Shown here: one piece after another, positions 54,668 to 63,186 of the stretch
Layout: every line of letters begins with the position of its first letter
Position numbering within the stretch: the stretch's first letter is position 1
Assembly: GCF_025961575.1 (NCBI RefSeq)
Contig: NZ_JAOQNX010000024.1
Span: 1 to 64,000, forward strand
Direction of reading: 5' to 3'
Source: Rhodoblastus acidophilus
GTDB lineage: Bacteria > Pseudomonadota > Alphaproteobacteria > Rhizobiales > Beijerinckiaceae
DNA: 64,000 bases
Program-made: the position numbers and the translations under genes
Notes under the pieces: generated by a model
Databases searched by the model: none
The model's input: only the letters and a program-made list of their open reading frames with translations
Told to the model about the DNA's origin: nothing

Positions 54668-55609
54668 ATGAAACGTCTCGTCACTCTCGGCCTGGTGATC
54701 GCTGCTCTTGGCCTCGGCGGCTGCGCCCAGCGGCAACAGACTGCGTTCAAATCCCACGGCAAGGAATATTTCCCCGAGTCGAAATATGGCCGGGCCAGTC
54801 CGCGCGTCATCGCCGAAGGTGAGGACGTGCCGAAGGGCGGCGGCCAGTATCTGGTGGGAAAACCCTATTCCGTCGCCGGCCACACCTATGTGCCGAGCGA
54901 ACGCAAGTTTTCCGGCGTCGGTCTCGCCTCCTGGTATGGCGACGCTTTCCATGGCCGGCGCACCGCAAATGGCGAGGTCTACGACAAGGCCTCGATCAGC
55001 GGCGCCCATCCGACCATGCCGCTGCCGAGCTATGCGCGGGTCACCAACCTGCGCAATCACCATTCGATCATCGTCCGCGTCAACGACCGCGGCCCCTATC
55101 ACGACAACCGCATCATGGACCTGTCCTCCCGCGCCGCGGAGGCGCTGGGGTACCGCCATATCGGCACCGCCAAGGTCAAGGTCGAATATGTCGGCAGGGC
55201 CTCGCTCGGCGGTTCCGACGACAACAAGCTGATGGCGACCCTGCGCGTCGACGGCAAGCCCGCGCAGCTCGACGACTTCTCCCTGTCGCCGACCATGGTG
55301 GCGGAGCGCGGGGAGCTTCCGGAGCAGCAGCCCGAACCCGTCCAGGCCGCGCGCGACATCGAGCGCGTCGCCATGGTTCAGCCGGCGAGCGCGCCGCAGG
55401 CCGCGCCGCGCTCGGATTACGTAGCGGTGAACCAGCCGCCGCCGCCGAGACGCCCCGCGGCCGAGCCACCGTCGCGGTCCGAAGATCTCGCGCCGGCGCC
55501 CGGGCCGGTCGCGCAGCTTCCCGAACATCCGCCCGCGCCGCCGCAGCGGCCGCTTGATCTCGGCGCAAGTTCGCGTACGGACAAGGCGATCCGGCTTTCC
55601 CGACGCTGA
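54668..55609 (+). CDS. rlpA: Septal ring lytic transglycosylase RlpA family lipoprotein
   Basis: RlpA proteins are outer-membrane lipoproteins that cleave denuded glycan strands at the septum. The lipobox LGGC places the lipidated cysteine at residue 19. The double-psi beta-barrel spans about residues 83-178 (GVGLASWYGDAFHGRRTANGEVYD, LPSYARVTNLRNHHSIIVRVNDRGPYHDNRIMDLSSRAAEALGY) with the conserved catalytic-type Asp/His region intact. The C-terminal third is Pro/Ala-rich and disordered, and no SPOR domain is visible, unlike enterobacterial RlpA. It lies just before the DacA-like gene, a linkage common in alphaproteobacteria. Confidence 0.92.
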   Translation: MKRLVTLGLVIAALGLGGCAQRQQTAFKSHGKEYFPESKYGRASPRVIAEGEDVPKGGGQYLVGKPYSVAGHTYVPSERKFSGVGLASWYGDAFHGRRTANGEVYDKASISGAHPTMPLPSYARVTNLRNHHSIIVRVNDRGPYHDNRIMDLSSRAAEALGYRHIGTAKVKVEYVGRASLGGSDDNKLMATLRVDGKPAQLDDFSLSPTMVAERGELPEQQPEPVQAARDIERVAMVQPASAPQAAPRSDYVAVNQPPPPRRPAAEPPSRSEDLAPAPGPVAQLPEHPPAPPQRPLDLGASSRTDKAIRLSRR

Positions 55610-55712
55610 GGAATTTCCGCGGCTTGGCATCCCCCCGGTCATCGCATAGAAAATGAATAGCCTCCGCGCGCGCTGTGCGGAGACCCAAAGCATTGCCGGA
55701 ATCGAGGGTCGT

Positions 55713-56903
55713 GTGAGAAAATTCGCCGTCCTGTTTTTTCTCCTGGGCGCCGCCTCGGGCGCGTGGGCGCAATCTGTTACGACCACCGCGCCACGCGCTT
55801 TGGTGATGGATGTGGGCACGGGCGCCGTTCTGTTCGACAAGGCGGCGGATGAGCCGACCGCGCCGGCCTCCGTGGTCAAGCTGATGACGGCGGAACTGGT
55901 GTTTCGCGACCTCAAGGGCGGCAAGATCACGCTCGACACCCAATTTCCCATCTCGGAACACGCCTGGAAGACGGCGCGGGGCGGGGCCTCCATGTTCGCG
56001 CGGCTCGGCGCCAACATCCGCGTCGAGGATTTGCTGCGCGGCCTGATCGTGCAGTCGGGCGCCGACGCGGCGGTGGCGCTCGCCGAAGGCCTTGGCGGCT
56101 CCGAGGAAAGTTTTGCCGGCATGATGAACAAGCGGGCGGACGAACTCGGCATGAGCCGCTCGCATTTCGTCGATTCCTGGGGCTCGGCCAATCCCGCGCA
56201 AACCGTCAGCGCCCGCGATCTCGCCCGTCTCGCCGAGCACGTCATAAAAACCTATCCGGAATATTATCACTTCTTCGGCGAGAAGGAGTTTACCTGGAGC
56301 AAGATCCGCCAGGTCAACCGCAATCCCATCCTGTTCAATGAGGTGAATGGCGACGGGCTGAAGGTCGGCAATCTGCCCGACGGCGGGTTCAATCTGGTGG
56401 GCTCCGCGGTGAACGGCGACCGGCGGCTGATCGTCGTCGTGCTGGACGCCAAAACCGCCAAGGACCGCGCCGAGGAAGCCCGCAAGCTGTTCAACTGGGG
56501 TTTTCGCGGGTTTGAGGTGAAGGAACTGCTGGCGGCGGACGAGCAGGTCGGCGTCGCCAAGGTTTATGGCGGCGCCAAGGCCGAGGCGCCGCTGCTGACC
56601 ACCGCGCCGGTGCGGCTGATGGCGTCGCGCGGATCGACCGACAAGATTACGGGCAAGATCGTCTATACGGGCCCGCTGCTTGCGCCGGTGGCCGCGGGGA
56701 CCGTGGTGGCGCGCCTGAAAATCTTCAGCGGTTCCACCCTGGCGATGGATGTCCCGCTGAAAACCGGCGAGGCCGTGGAGCTGGGCGATCTCAGCCAACG
56801 CGCCAAGGACGCCGCCTTCGAACTTGGCCTGCAGATTTTCCACAAGACGCTGTCGTCCGGCTTCAAGAGCGCCAAGAAGGCGGCGGCGAACGCGACGCAA
56901 TGA
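55713..56903 (+). CDS. DacA-like D-alanyl-D-alanine carboxypeptidase with altered motifs
   Basis: The protein has the PBP5/DacA layout: signal peptide (RKFAVLFFLLGAASGAWAQS), S11 peptidase domain and PBP5-type C-terminal beta domain (ASRGSTDKITGKIVYTGPLLAPV), ending in a helix suitable for membrane contact. The SxxK motif is present as S53-V-V-K56. The second motif, normally SGN, reads SGA (S115, in VQSGADAAVALAEG), and the third, normally KTG, reads KVG (K217, in DGLKVGNLPDGG). Activity may therefore be weak or changed. I use the GTG at 55713, which gives a clean signal peptide; an ATG at 55653 is also in frame. It overlaps the next gene (ATGA). Confidence 0.85.
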   Translation: MRKFAVLFFLLGAASGAWAQSVTTTAPRALVMDVGTGAVLFDKAADEPTAPASVVKLMTAELVFRDLKGGKITLDTQFPISEHAWKTARGGASMFARLGANIRVEDLLRGLIVQSGADAAVALAEGLGGSEESFAGMMNKRADELGMSRSHFVDSWGSANPAQTVSARDLARLAEHVIKTYPEYYHFFGEKEFTWSKIRQVNRNPILFNEVNGDGLKVGNLPDGGFNLVGSAVNGDRRLIVVVLDAKTAKDRAEEARKLFNWGFRGFEVKELLAADEQVGVAKVYGGAKAEAPLLTTAPVRLMASRGSTDKITGKIVYTGPLLAPVAAGTVVARLKIFSGSTLAMDVPLKTGEAVELGDLSQRAKDAAFELGLQIFHKTLSSGFKSAKKAAANATQ

Positions 56904-57613
56904 TGGCGGAAAAACCCGTTCACGAGGCGATCCCGGATGAGGATTTCGCCCGTCGCCGGATCGAGGCGCGGCAAAGACTCGACGCCATCGACCCCGCCCG
57001 ACAGGGGCGCGGCGGCGATCCGTTTCGCCGCGATTGGTTCCACGCGGTCTATGCGCTGGCCGAGGGCGACGCCGCCAAGGTTCCCTGGGGCAATCTCAGC
57101 GCCCATCCCCATCTCTCGGACTGGCTGGCGAACACGCGCCTCGACGGCATGCGCGCGCTCGACATTGGCAGCGGCCTCGGCGACAACGCCGCCGCGCTGG
57201 CGGGGCAGGGGGCCGAGGTCACCGGCTTCGACCTCGTGGCCGACGCCGTCGATTGGGCGAAACAACGCTTTCCCCATATCGCGTTCCAAACGGCCGATCT
57301 GTTCGCCCCGCCGCCCGAATGGGCCGAAGCCTTCGATTTCATCAGCGAGATCTATACGCTACAGGCCTTGCCCGCCGACCTCCTGCCTCAGGCGCGGCAA
57401 GCGCTCGCTTGTTTTCTCAAGCCCGGCGGACAGCTTCTGGTGATCGCGCGCGCCCGCGACGAGACCCAAGCGATCGACGGTCCGCCCTGGCCGCTGACCC
57501 GCTCCGATTTGCTGGCGTTCGAAGCCTGCGGGCTGGCGGTGGAGGCGCTGGAGGACATTCCCCCTGGCGCCACGCCCAATCGCCACTGGCGGGCTCTATT
57601 CCGCAGGCCCTGA
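56900..57613 (+). CDS. Class I SAM-dependent methyltransferase
   Basis: The 237-residue protein has a Rossmann methyltransferase fold with motif I ALDIGSGLGDNAAALAGQGAEVTGFDL (about residues 85-111), motif II QTADLFAPP and the post-motif region ACFLKPGGQLLVIARA. The substrate is unknown. The start overlaps the TGA of the DacA-like gene (ATGA), indicating translational coupling; an ATG at 56903 is also possible. Its 3' end overlaps the convergent MarR gene by 18 bp. Confidence 0.85.
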   Translation: MMAEKPVHEAIPDEDFARRRIEARQRLDAIDPARQGRGGDPFRRDWFHAVYALAEGDAAKVPWGNLSAHPHLSDWLANTRLDGMRALDIGSGLGDNAAALAGQGAEVTGFDLVADAVDWAKQRFPHIAFQTADLFAPPPEWAEAFDFISEIYTLQALPADLLPQARQALACFLKPGGQLLVIARARDETQAIDGPPWPLTRSDLLAFEACGLAVEALEDIPPGATPNRHWRALFRRP

Positions 57614-58045
57614 CAGCGCGTCGATCATGCGGCGCAGCCGTGCAATGAATTGCACGCGGTCTGCCGCTTCGAAATCCTCAACCGCCCGGTCATTGACGGC
57701 CAGCGCTTCGGCGATCAGCGGCGTTTTCAGCGCACGCCCTTTTTCCGTGAGGCCGATCAGCACCTGCCGGCGGTTGCCGGGATCGGCGGCAAAGGTCACC
57801 AGATCATCGCGCTCCATGCGTTTGAGCGTGTTGGCGACGGTCGGCTGCTCGATGTCCAGCCGCCGCGCGATCTCCGACTGGGTGATTCCCTCCTGCTCCC
57901 ACAGGATCAGCAAGACGGGGAATTGGCCGTGCGCGACGCCATATTTGCCCAAGCGACGGTCGAGCGCCCGGGCGAACAATCGCCCGAGCAGATTGACCAT
58001 ATAGCCGAGGCTGTCTTCGCGGCGAAACTCGCCCTCGGTCGTCAT
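57596..58045 (-). CDS. MarR family transcriptional regulator
   Basis: MarR proteins are winged-helix dimers that bind palindromic operators and release them on binding small molecules. The 149-residue protein has the family pattern YGVAHGQFPVLLILWEQEGITQSEIARRLDIEQPTVANTLKRMERDDLVTFAADPGNRRQVLIGLTEKGRAL, with the recognition helix and the wing Asp-Arg (DPGNRRQ) intact. It follows the membrane-protein gene by 12 bp and is presumably co-transcribed with it. Two identical ATAGC-N2-GCTAT palindromes ahead of that gene are its likely operator. Confidence 0.92.
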   Translation of the reverse strand: MTTEGEFRREDSLGYMVNLLGRLFARALDRRLGKYGVAHGQFPVLLILWEQEGITQSEIARRLDIEQPTVANTLKRMERDDLVTFAADPGNRRQVLIGLTEKGRALKTPLIAEALAVNDRAVEDFEAADRVQFIARLRRMIDALSGPAE

Positions 58046-58057
58046 GAAAACCCTCGT

Positions 58058-58534
58058 TTACGCCGTCGCCGCCCGGCGCCGGAACAGGGTGGGCTTATAG
58101 AGACCCAGCGCGATCAGAGCCAGAGTCAGGGACACGTTGGCGACGCCAAACCCGTCCTCGGCGCGTATGGCGCGGGTGAGCGCTTCGCCGTATTCGCCCG
58201 CCTTGGCCAAGGCGAAGGCGCGGGCGCCGGCGGGAACGATGACGAAGGCGGTGTTGACGAGGATCAGCGCTGCCCCGCCGACATGCGCCGCCAGCCAGCC
58301 GATTTTGAGCGGGGAAAGGCGCGCCGCCGCCAACATGCCGGCGCCGGACGCGAGCAACAGCCCCAGGCCGGGCAGGGTGAGCAGTCGGGTGGCCTGGACG
58401 ATCTGCGCGCGTGCGGCGAGGAAACTGGCGTCGCCGGGCGCCCCGGCGAGCGCGCCGGCGACGATGTGGCCGAAAATGCTGCCGAGAAACAGGGTCAGTC
58501 CCAGAAGATGAAGAAATTTGCAGGCACGATACAT
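58058..58534 (-). CDS. Four-helix inner-membrane protein, unknown
   Basis: The 158-residue protein has four predicted membrane segments (about residues 6-28, 50-68, 80-100 and 132-150) and opens with YRACKFLHLLGLTLFLGSIFGHIVAGAL, where the conserved-looking KFLHLLG and a helix His suggest a haem- or metal-binding membrane protein of the DUF2269-like type. Identification is tentative. It is the first gene of a unit with marR, and twin operator palindromes lie just upstream, so MarR probably controls it. Confidence 0.68.
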   Translation of the reverse strand: MYRACKFLHLLGLTLFLGSIFGHIVAGALAGAPGDASFLAARAQIVQATRLLTLPGLGLLLASGAGMLAAARLSPLKIGWLAAHVGGAALILVNTAFVIVPAGARAFALAKAGEYGEALTRAIRAEDGFGVANVSLTLALIALGLYKPTLFRRRAATA

Positions 58535-58560
58535 GCGTCGCTCCTATGTCCGAAAAAGAC

Positions 58561-58601
58561 ATAGCAAGCTATAAATCGCGGCGCCTTTAATAGCAAGCTA
58601 T
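58561..58601 (-). promoter_or_regulatory. Twin MarR-type operator palindromes
   Basis: ATAGCAAGCTAT occurs identically at 58561-58572 and 58590-58601, 29 bp apart (start to start). It is an inverted repeat ATAGC-N2-GCTAT of the size bound by one MarR dimer. The sites lie 27-67 bp upstream of the first gene of the marR operon and downstream of the thioesterase stop. Confidence 0.68.
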
Positions 58602-58613
58602 GATAATGCCTTT

Positions 58614-59033
58614 TCAGCGCGGATAGAGAATCATCTGCGTGCAGCGAAAAAGCGCCAGCGCGCGTCCGTTCGCATCAATCGCCTTGGCCTCCCAGACCTG
58701 GGTGGTTCGTCCGCCATGCGCCAGCCGCGCCTCCGCGCGCAAAAGCCCGGAACGCGCCGTACCGACGAAATTGCTCTTCAGCTCGATGGTGGTGAAGTTT
58801 TCCGCGCCCTCGGGGAGGCTGGCGATGCAGCCATAGCCGGCGGCGGTGTCGGCGAGGGTGATGATGGCGCCGGCGTGGAGATAGCCGTTGGGCGCGAGAT
58901 GATGCGGCGCAATCTCCATTTCGATGTCGACCGCGCCCGGCGCCACATGCGTGACGGTCAAGCCGAGATGGTCCGGAAGGAACCCCTTCGCCATCGCGTT
59001 GAATGTTTCGGGATCGAGGCGTTTCTCCGCCAT
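58614..59033 (-). CDS. PaaI-type hotdog thioesterase
   Basis: This 139-residue protein is a hotdog-fold acyl-CoA thioesterase of the PaaI/YbgC-related group: HHLAPNGYLHAGAIITLADTAAGYGCIASLPEGAENFTTIELKSNFVGTARSGLLRAEARL. The HNGxxHAG-like segment PNGYLHAGAI carries the substrate-binding Asn/His region and D-T-A-A-G the helix acid. The CoA substrate is unknown; it may clear toxic or stalled acyl-CoAs. The start at 59033 has GCGGAGCCC upstream. It lies between mazG and the marR operon on the same strand. Confidence 0.88.
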   Translation of the reverse strand: MAEKRLDPETFNAMAKGFLPDHLGLTVTHVAPGAVDIEMEIAPHHLAPNGYLHAGAIITLADTAAGYGCIASLPEGAENFTTIELKSNFVGTARSGLLRAEARLAHGGRTTQVWEAKAIDANGRALALFRCTQMILYPR

Positions 59034-59129
59034 GATGGGCTCCGCGCAAAATGGTTCAGGATTGAACGTTGTGCGCGCAGCCTTGTCAAAATGCCGTTTT
59101 CCAATCTGCACTTGGCGGTGCGGCAAGGA

Positions 59130-59951
59130 TCATTCCGCCGCCTTGGCCTCGTTCCAGAGCGCGTCCATCGCCTCGAGATCGACGTCGCCAAGCTTTTTGC
59201 CCTGCTTTTCGATGGCTTGTTCGATATAGCCGAACCGCCGTTCGAATTTTTGATTGGTGGCGCGCAGCGCCGCGTCCGGATCGGTTTTCAAGTGGCGGGC
59301 GAGGTTCGCCACCGCGAACAGCACATCGCCGATCTCCGCCGCCGCATGGCTGTTGTCGCCCTGGTTCAGCGCCTCCTCGACCTCGTCGCATTCCTCGCGA
59401 ATCTTGGCCAGCACAAGACGCGCGTCGTTCCAATCGAAGCCGACCTTCGACGCCTTGTCCTGCAATTTGACGGCGCGGGCGAGGGCGGGGAGGAGGATCG
59501 GCACGTCCGCCAGAAAACCGCTGCGCGCCTGTTCGGGCAGGCCAGCGGCGCGGCGGCGCTCCGCCTTTTCCGCCTTCTCGCGGGCCTTGATCTCGGCCCA
59601 GACGCCTTCCACCTCCTGCGGCGTGCGCGCCTCGGGCGCGCCGAATACATGGGGATGGCGGCGGATCATCTTCTCGTTGATCGCCAGCACGACGGCGCCG
59701 AAGTCGAACAGGCCGCGCTCCTCGGCCAACCGGGACTGGAACACGACCTGCAACAGCAGATCGCCGAGTTCGTCGCAGAGATCGACGAAGTCCTCGCGCG
59801 CAATGGCGTCGGCGACCTCGCAGGCCTCTTCGATCGCATAGGGCGCCAGCGAGTGGAAATCCTGCGCGAGATCCCAGGCGCAGCCGATCTCGGGCGTGCG
59901 CAGACGCGCCATGATTTCGAGCAGGCGTGAAATATCGCGGGTCGGTTCCAT
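59130..59951 (-). CDS. mazG: Nucleoside triphosphate pyrophosphohydrolase MazG
   Basis: MazG hydrolyses NTPs and dNTPs to monophosphates and cleans the nucleotide pool. The 273-residue protein has two MazG domains. The first contains CAWDLAQDFHSLAPYAIEEACEVADAIAREDFVDLCDELGDLLLQVVFQSRLAEE with the metal-binding EExxE..ExxD pattern. The second contains KIREECDEVEEALNQGDNSHAAAEIGDVLFAVANLARHL. Length matches the two-domain form. It is transcribed after the cold-shock gene but separated from it by a strong terminator. Confidence 0.94.
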   Translation of the reverse strand: MEPTRDISRLLEIMARLRTPEIGCAWDLAQDFHSLAPYAIEEACEVADAIAREDFVDLCDELGDLLLQVVFQSRLAEERGLFDFGAVVLAINEKMIRRHPHVFGAPEARTPQEVEGVWAEIKAREKAEKAERRRAAGLPEQARSGFLADVPILLPALARAVKLQDKASKVGFDWNDARLVLAKIREECDEVEEALNQGDNSHAAAEIGDVLFAVANLARHLKTDPDAALRATNQKFERRFGYIEQAIEKQGKKLGDVDLEAMDALWNEAKAAE

Positions 59952-59960
59952 GCTGGCCTC

Positions 59961-59996
59961 AAAAGAAAAGAGCAGGGCGGTTGACCGCCCTGCTCC
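59961..59996 (-). terminator. Intrinsic terminator of the cold-shock gene
   Basis: On the minus strand GAGCAGGGCGGT and ACCGCCCTGCTC-type arms form a stem of about 11 bp with a short loop, followed by TTTTCTTTT. It separates the cold-shock gene from mazG. Confidence 0.9.
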
Positions 59997-60020
59997 GGGA
60001 AAATGTTGAAACCGTCAGGC

Positions 60021-60695
60021 TCAGGAGAGCGAGATGGCGACCGCTTCGCGGCCCTTCTGCGTGTCCACCACCTTCATGGTGACCGGCTGACCCTCGGCGA
60101 GACCGGAAATACCGGCGGAGCCAAGGATGGAGATGTGGACGAACACGTCCTTGCCGCCGTCGCTGGCCTGGACGAAGCCAAACCCCTTGGCGCCGTCGAA
60201 CCACTTGACCGCGCCCTGGACTTCCACGGCGTTGGACAGGTCGGGCTGGCGGCGCTGCGGACGCGGCGAATCGCCGAAGGACGGACGCTGCGGCGCGCGC
60301 TCGGCGGCGCCGGCGGTGTCCACCTCGAGCACGCGGGTGACCTGCTGGCCCTTGACGCCATTGGCGACGAGCACCTTGAGCTTTGCGCCCGGAGGAACGT
60401 TCTCGTAACCGGCCTGCTGCAGCGCGCCGATGTGGAGGAAGGCGTCGCCCGCGCCATTGGAGAGCTCGACGAAGCCGAAGCCCTTGTCGCCCTTGAACCA
60501 CTTCACCACGGCGTCGACGGAATTACCGACGGGGGCGGGCGGAGGCGGGGGAGCGAAATCGCCGAAACCGCCGCCCATGGGCTGACGGTCGAAGGTCTGG
60601 CGGGGTTGGCGAAACTGCCGCGGGCTGTCGAATGAGGGCCCATCGTCATCGAAACCGCGCTTCCTGGGGCCCCGGAAATCTTTACCTTTGCTCAT
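60021..60695 (-). CDS. Two-domain cold-shock protein
   Basis: The 224-residue protein carries two cold-shock (OB-fold, single-strand nucleic acid-binding) domains: CSD1 at about residues 58-125 (VVKWFKGDKGFGFVELSNGAGDAFLHI) and CSD2 at about 157-224 (AVKWFDGAKGFGFVQASDGGKDVFVHI). RNP1 (KGFGFV) and RNP2 (FLHI/FVHI) motifs are intact in both. A basic, Arg/Gln/Phe-rich N-terminal region and a poly-Pro stretch precede CSD1. Double-CSD proteins are typical of alphaproteobacteria and act as RNA chaperones in cold or stationary phase. The long gene-free region upstream may include a thermoregulated leader. Confidence 0.93.
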   Translation of the reverse strand: MSKGKDFRGPRKRGFDDDGPSFDSPRQFRQPRQTFDRQPMGGGFGDFAPPPPPAPVGNSVDAVVKWFKGDKGFGFVELSNGAGDAFLHIGALQQAGYENVPPGAKLKVLVANGVKGQQVTRVLEVDTAGAAERAPQRPSFGDSPRPQRRQPDLSNAVEVQGAVKWFDGAKGFGFVQASDGGKDVFVHISILGSAGISGLAEGQPVTMKVVDTQKGREAVAISLS

Positions 60696-61164
60696 GTCCG
60701 CTCTATTTAACTCCGCCTCATTTCAAAATGGCGCGGGACGTTCGCCTACGCCTATTGGCCCCGCGGCGCACCGGCCCAGGGAACCGCCAGCAGATGGTTC
60801 TGTGATTATTTTCAAGTCCAAAGCCCGCGCGTTCACTATTTAGCAGGAAAAGGCCAATTCTGGCTATGGGTAATTTCGCGGAATCGCACCGATTCATGGC
60901 GAAATTTCGCCCATTTGGAATTACCGTTACGGAACCCCTGCCATCCCAAGCTTTCCGGGCGTTTGCGCCGGAAATCGCAAGGAAAAATCGAGTGCTGCCG
61001 AGGCGCGCGGCGCGGCAGCGGACCGGTGGATGCGGGCAGAGGCTAGCTTCGAGGGGCACGGCGCCTCGCGAGCGCGCCTCGCCGGCCGCGTGTCTGGCGC
61101 GGTTTCAGGCGAGGCGATTCCCCTGAAACGACTCGCGATTCGCAGGGTCGCGCGCTTTGCTTCG
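60696..61164. other. Gene-free interval upstream of the cold-shock gene
   Basis: This 469-bp stretch between the cold-shock gene and the hydrolase at 61165 has several short open frames in all directions, but none with a recognisable product or ribosome site. A less GC-rich part at 60785-60930 is a plausible place for the cold-shock promoter and a long 5' leader. Confidence 0.5.
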
Positions 61165-61764
61165 CTAATGCTGCGTGAGGAAATCGGCGATCCCCAAGCG
61201 AATTTCGCCATCGACCTGATCCTGGCTGACGCCGCGCGCTTTGAGTTCGGTTTTCGAGACGACGAGCGAATGGTCGCCGCCCGCGACGACATGGAGCGCA
61301 TTGGGGGCTTTCATGCGTTGGCGCACGCCCTCAAGCAGATCGAGGGGGCAGAGCCTGTCCTTCGTTCCCTGGACGAACAGGATCGGCGTCCTGAGGGCCA
61401 GAAGCGCTTCATCCCGAAGCTTCGACGGGTCGCCGCCGCCACAGAGCGGATATCCAAGGCAGATGACGGCGTCGACCGGTTCGACCAGGGCGACGTGACA
61501 ACCGACGCGCCCGCCCATGCTTTTGCCGACCAGCACGATTGGTCCCGCATGAGTGTTTCGCACTTCCGCCAGCGCCGCCCGATGGGTCTCGATGAGCTTG
61601 GGCAACCGGTCCGGGCTTTTCCGGCCCTGGAGCGCATAGGAATAGTCGAAGGGGACAACGGTCCCAATCGTCTCCAACAGCGCGCGGAATTCCTGCATCC
61701 GCGGGTGCGTCGTCGGCGCGCCGGCGCCGGGCGCCAGAAGAAAGGCGATGTCTCGGGTGGTCAT
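61165..61764 (-). CDS. Alpha/beta hydrolase, KANL3/Tex30-like
   Basis: The 199-residue protein matches the small alpha/beta hydrolase group often annotated as dienelactone hydrolase-like or KANL3/Tex30-like: FLLAPGAGAPTTHPRMQEF, the nucleophile elbow VGKSMGGRVG (Ser), ICLGYPLCGGG, ILFVQGTKDRLCP with the acid, and the catalytic His in VVAGGDHSLVV. Substrate unknown. The start at 61764 begins the conserved MTTRDIAFLLAPGAGA block; the frame extends further upstream through non-conserved sequence. Confidence 0.82.
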   Translation of the reverse strand: MTTRDIAFLLAPGAGAPTTHPRMQEFRALLETIGTVVPFDYSYALQGRKSPDRLPKLIETHRAALAEVRNTHAGPIVLVGKSMGGRVGCHVALVEPVDAVICLGYPLCGGGDPSKLRDEALLALRTPILFVQGTKDRLCPLDLLEGVRQRMKAPNALHVVAGGDHSLVVSKTELKARGVSQDQVDGEIRLGIADFLTQH

Positions 61765-62072
61765 GGGGCGCTCACACCGGTGAAAGAAACGTGCAACGTT
61801 CTTCGTCGAGGAATGGGGATAGAGATGGGGGAGGCCACGAGGCTGATTCGCATAATCAACATTATGGAACTCATCTGTGCATCGGGATCGGGAGCGCGCT
61901 CTATGGGGATAGCCGCCACTTCCACGCGACCGCAGTCGTTGCGCAAGCCATAGCGGCGGCTCGCCGCAGGCGTCGCACACGACATGAGCCAACAGGAGCT
62001 CACGGCGAGCTTGCCGCCTGGAACGGGGTAGGGATCGCACGCGTTCACGCCCCCTGCCCTGGCCGCTCTCGA
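61765..62072. other. Gene-free interval between two minus-strand genes
   Basis: I see no gene in these 308 bp. They contain a moderately AT-rich patch (61781-61885) upstream of the hydrolase, a likely place for its promoter, and GC-rich sequence behind sohB without an evident terminator. Confidence 0.5.
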
Positions 62073-63083
62073 TCAAGAACGCGCTTGGAGCGCCCCGAGC
62101 GGACTGAAGGCCGAAGCGCCATCAAGTCCAAAACGGCTGAGCACCTGTTGCAGAACCGTCCTGCGCGACGCCGTCCTGACCTCGAACAAACGGGCCTCGT
62201 CCTTCAAGCGGAAAAGAAGCTCGTCGCCTGTCGACAGGGCGTCGACAAGACCCAATCCGAGCGCCTCGCTGGCGAGCCAGACGTCGCCGGTCGCGACTTT
62301 GGCGAGGTCGACGCCCGGCCGGCGCTCGGCGACGAAAGTCTTGAAGATCGTGTGCGTGTCTTCGATCTTGCCGCGAAAATGCTCGCGCCCGGCCGGCGTG
62401 ATCTCGCCCAGCATCGACACGGAGCGCTTGAATTCTCCGGCCGTCAGCTCCTCATAATCGATGTCGTTCTTCTTGAGCAGCCGGTGAAGATTCGGGACCT
62501 GCGCCACCACGCCGATCGAGCCGATCATGGCGAAGGGCGCGGCGACAATGGCGTCGGCCGCGCAAGCCATCATATAGCCGCCGCTCGCCGCCACCTGGTC
62601 GACGCAAACCGTGACCTTGACGCCGCGGTCGCGGAGCCGCGAGATTTCGGCGGCCCCGAGCCCATAGCCGGTGACCGTGCCGCCGGGGCTTTGCAGCCGC
62701 AACACCACCTCGTCCTGCTGCGGACGCGCGACGGTGAGCACGGCGTCGATCTCGCGCGAAAGGTTTTTCACCGCCGACGCCATCACATCGCCCTTGAAGC
62801 CGAGGACGAAGATGCGTTTGCCGGCGTCTTCCCCTTGCCGCGCCTTGGCCTCGCGTTTGCGCGCCTTGGCGCGCGCGCGGCGCTGCTTCTTGTCCAGGAT
62901 TTCGGCGTCGAACTCGTCGCGCATCTGGTCGTAGCGCTCGTTGAGCGAACGCACGTCGATCTCGCGCCCTTTATCGCCGTCGCGACGGCTCAGGCGCGCC
63001 ATCAGCGCCGCCAGCGCACCGACCGCCGCCACGATGAGAGCCGCCTTCAGCGCGAAGGCGGCGATATCCAGCCAGAAGCCCAT
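62073..63083 (-). CDS. S49 family membrane peptidase, SohB/SppA-like
   Basis: The 336-residue protein is a membrane-bound serine peptidase of the signal-peptide peptidase A/SohB group. One N-terminal membrane helix (about residues 6-28) is followed by a charged coiled segment and the S49 domain with VVLRLQSPGGTVTGYGLGAAEI, the nucleophile S168 in VDQVAASGGYMMACAADAIVAAP and the general-base lysine K219 in TAGEFKRS. The start at 63083 has a strong GGAGGAAGACC ribosome site; an earlier ATG at 63110 lacks one. It probably degrades membrane or signal-peptide fragments. Confidence 0.9.
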   Translation of the reverse strand: MGFWLDIAAFALKAALIVAAVGALAALMARLSRRDGDKGREIDVRSLNERYDQMRDEFDAEILDKKQRRARAKARKREAKARQGEDAGKRIFVLGFKGDVMASAVKNLSREIDAVLTVARPQQDEVVLRLQSPGGTVTGYGLGAAEISRLRDRGVKVTVCVDQVAASGGYMMACAADAIVAAPFAMIGSIGVVAQVPNLHRLLKKNDIDYEELTAGEFKRSVSMLGEITPAGREHFRGKIEDTHTIFKTFVAERRPGVDLAKVATGDVWLASEALGLGLVDALSTGDELLFRLKDEARLFEVRTASRRTVLQQVLSRFGLDGASAFSPLGALQARS

Positions 63084-63186
63084 GGTCTTCCTCCACCCGC
63101 GTCTTTTCACGCCTGCGCGCGCGACGCAAGGGAGTCACGCGATCGGCGGAAGGTCAATTGTTGGCGTTGCTGATGCGCCGCCGATC

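Noticed and set aside
60718-61126. Possible small genes in the interval upstream of the cold-shock gene
   Set aside because: Several frames of 85-120 codons in both directions, none with a ribosome site or recognisable sequence; Arg/Ala-rich translations typical of non-coding GC-rich DNA.
61030-61953. 307-codon plus-strand frame at 61030-61953
   Set aside because: Opposite to the alpha/beta hydrolase with intact catalytic motifs; no ribosome site and no domain.
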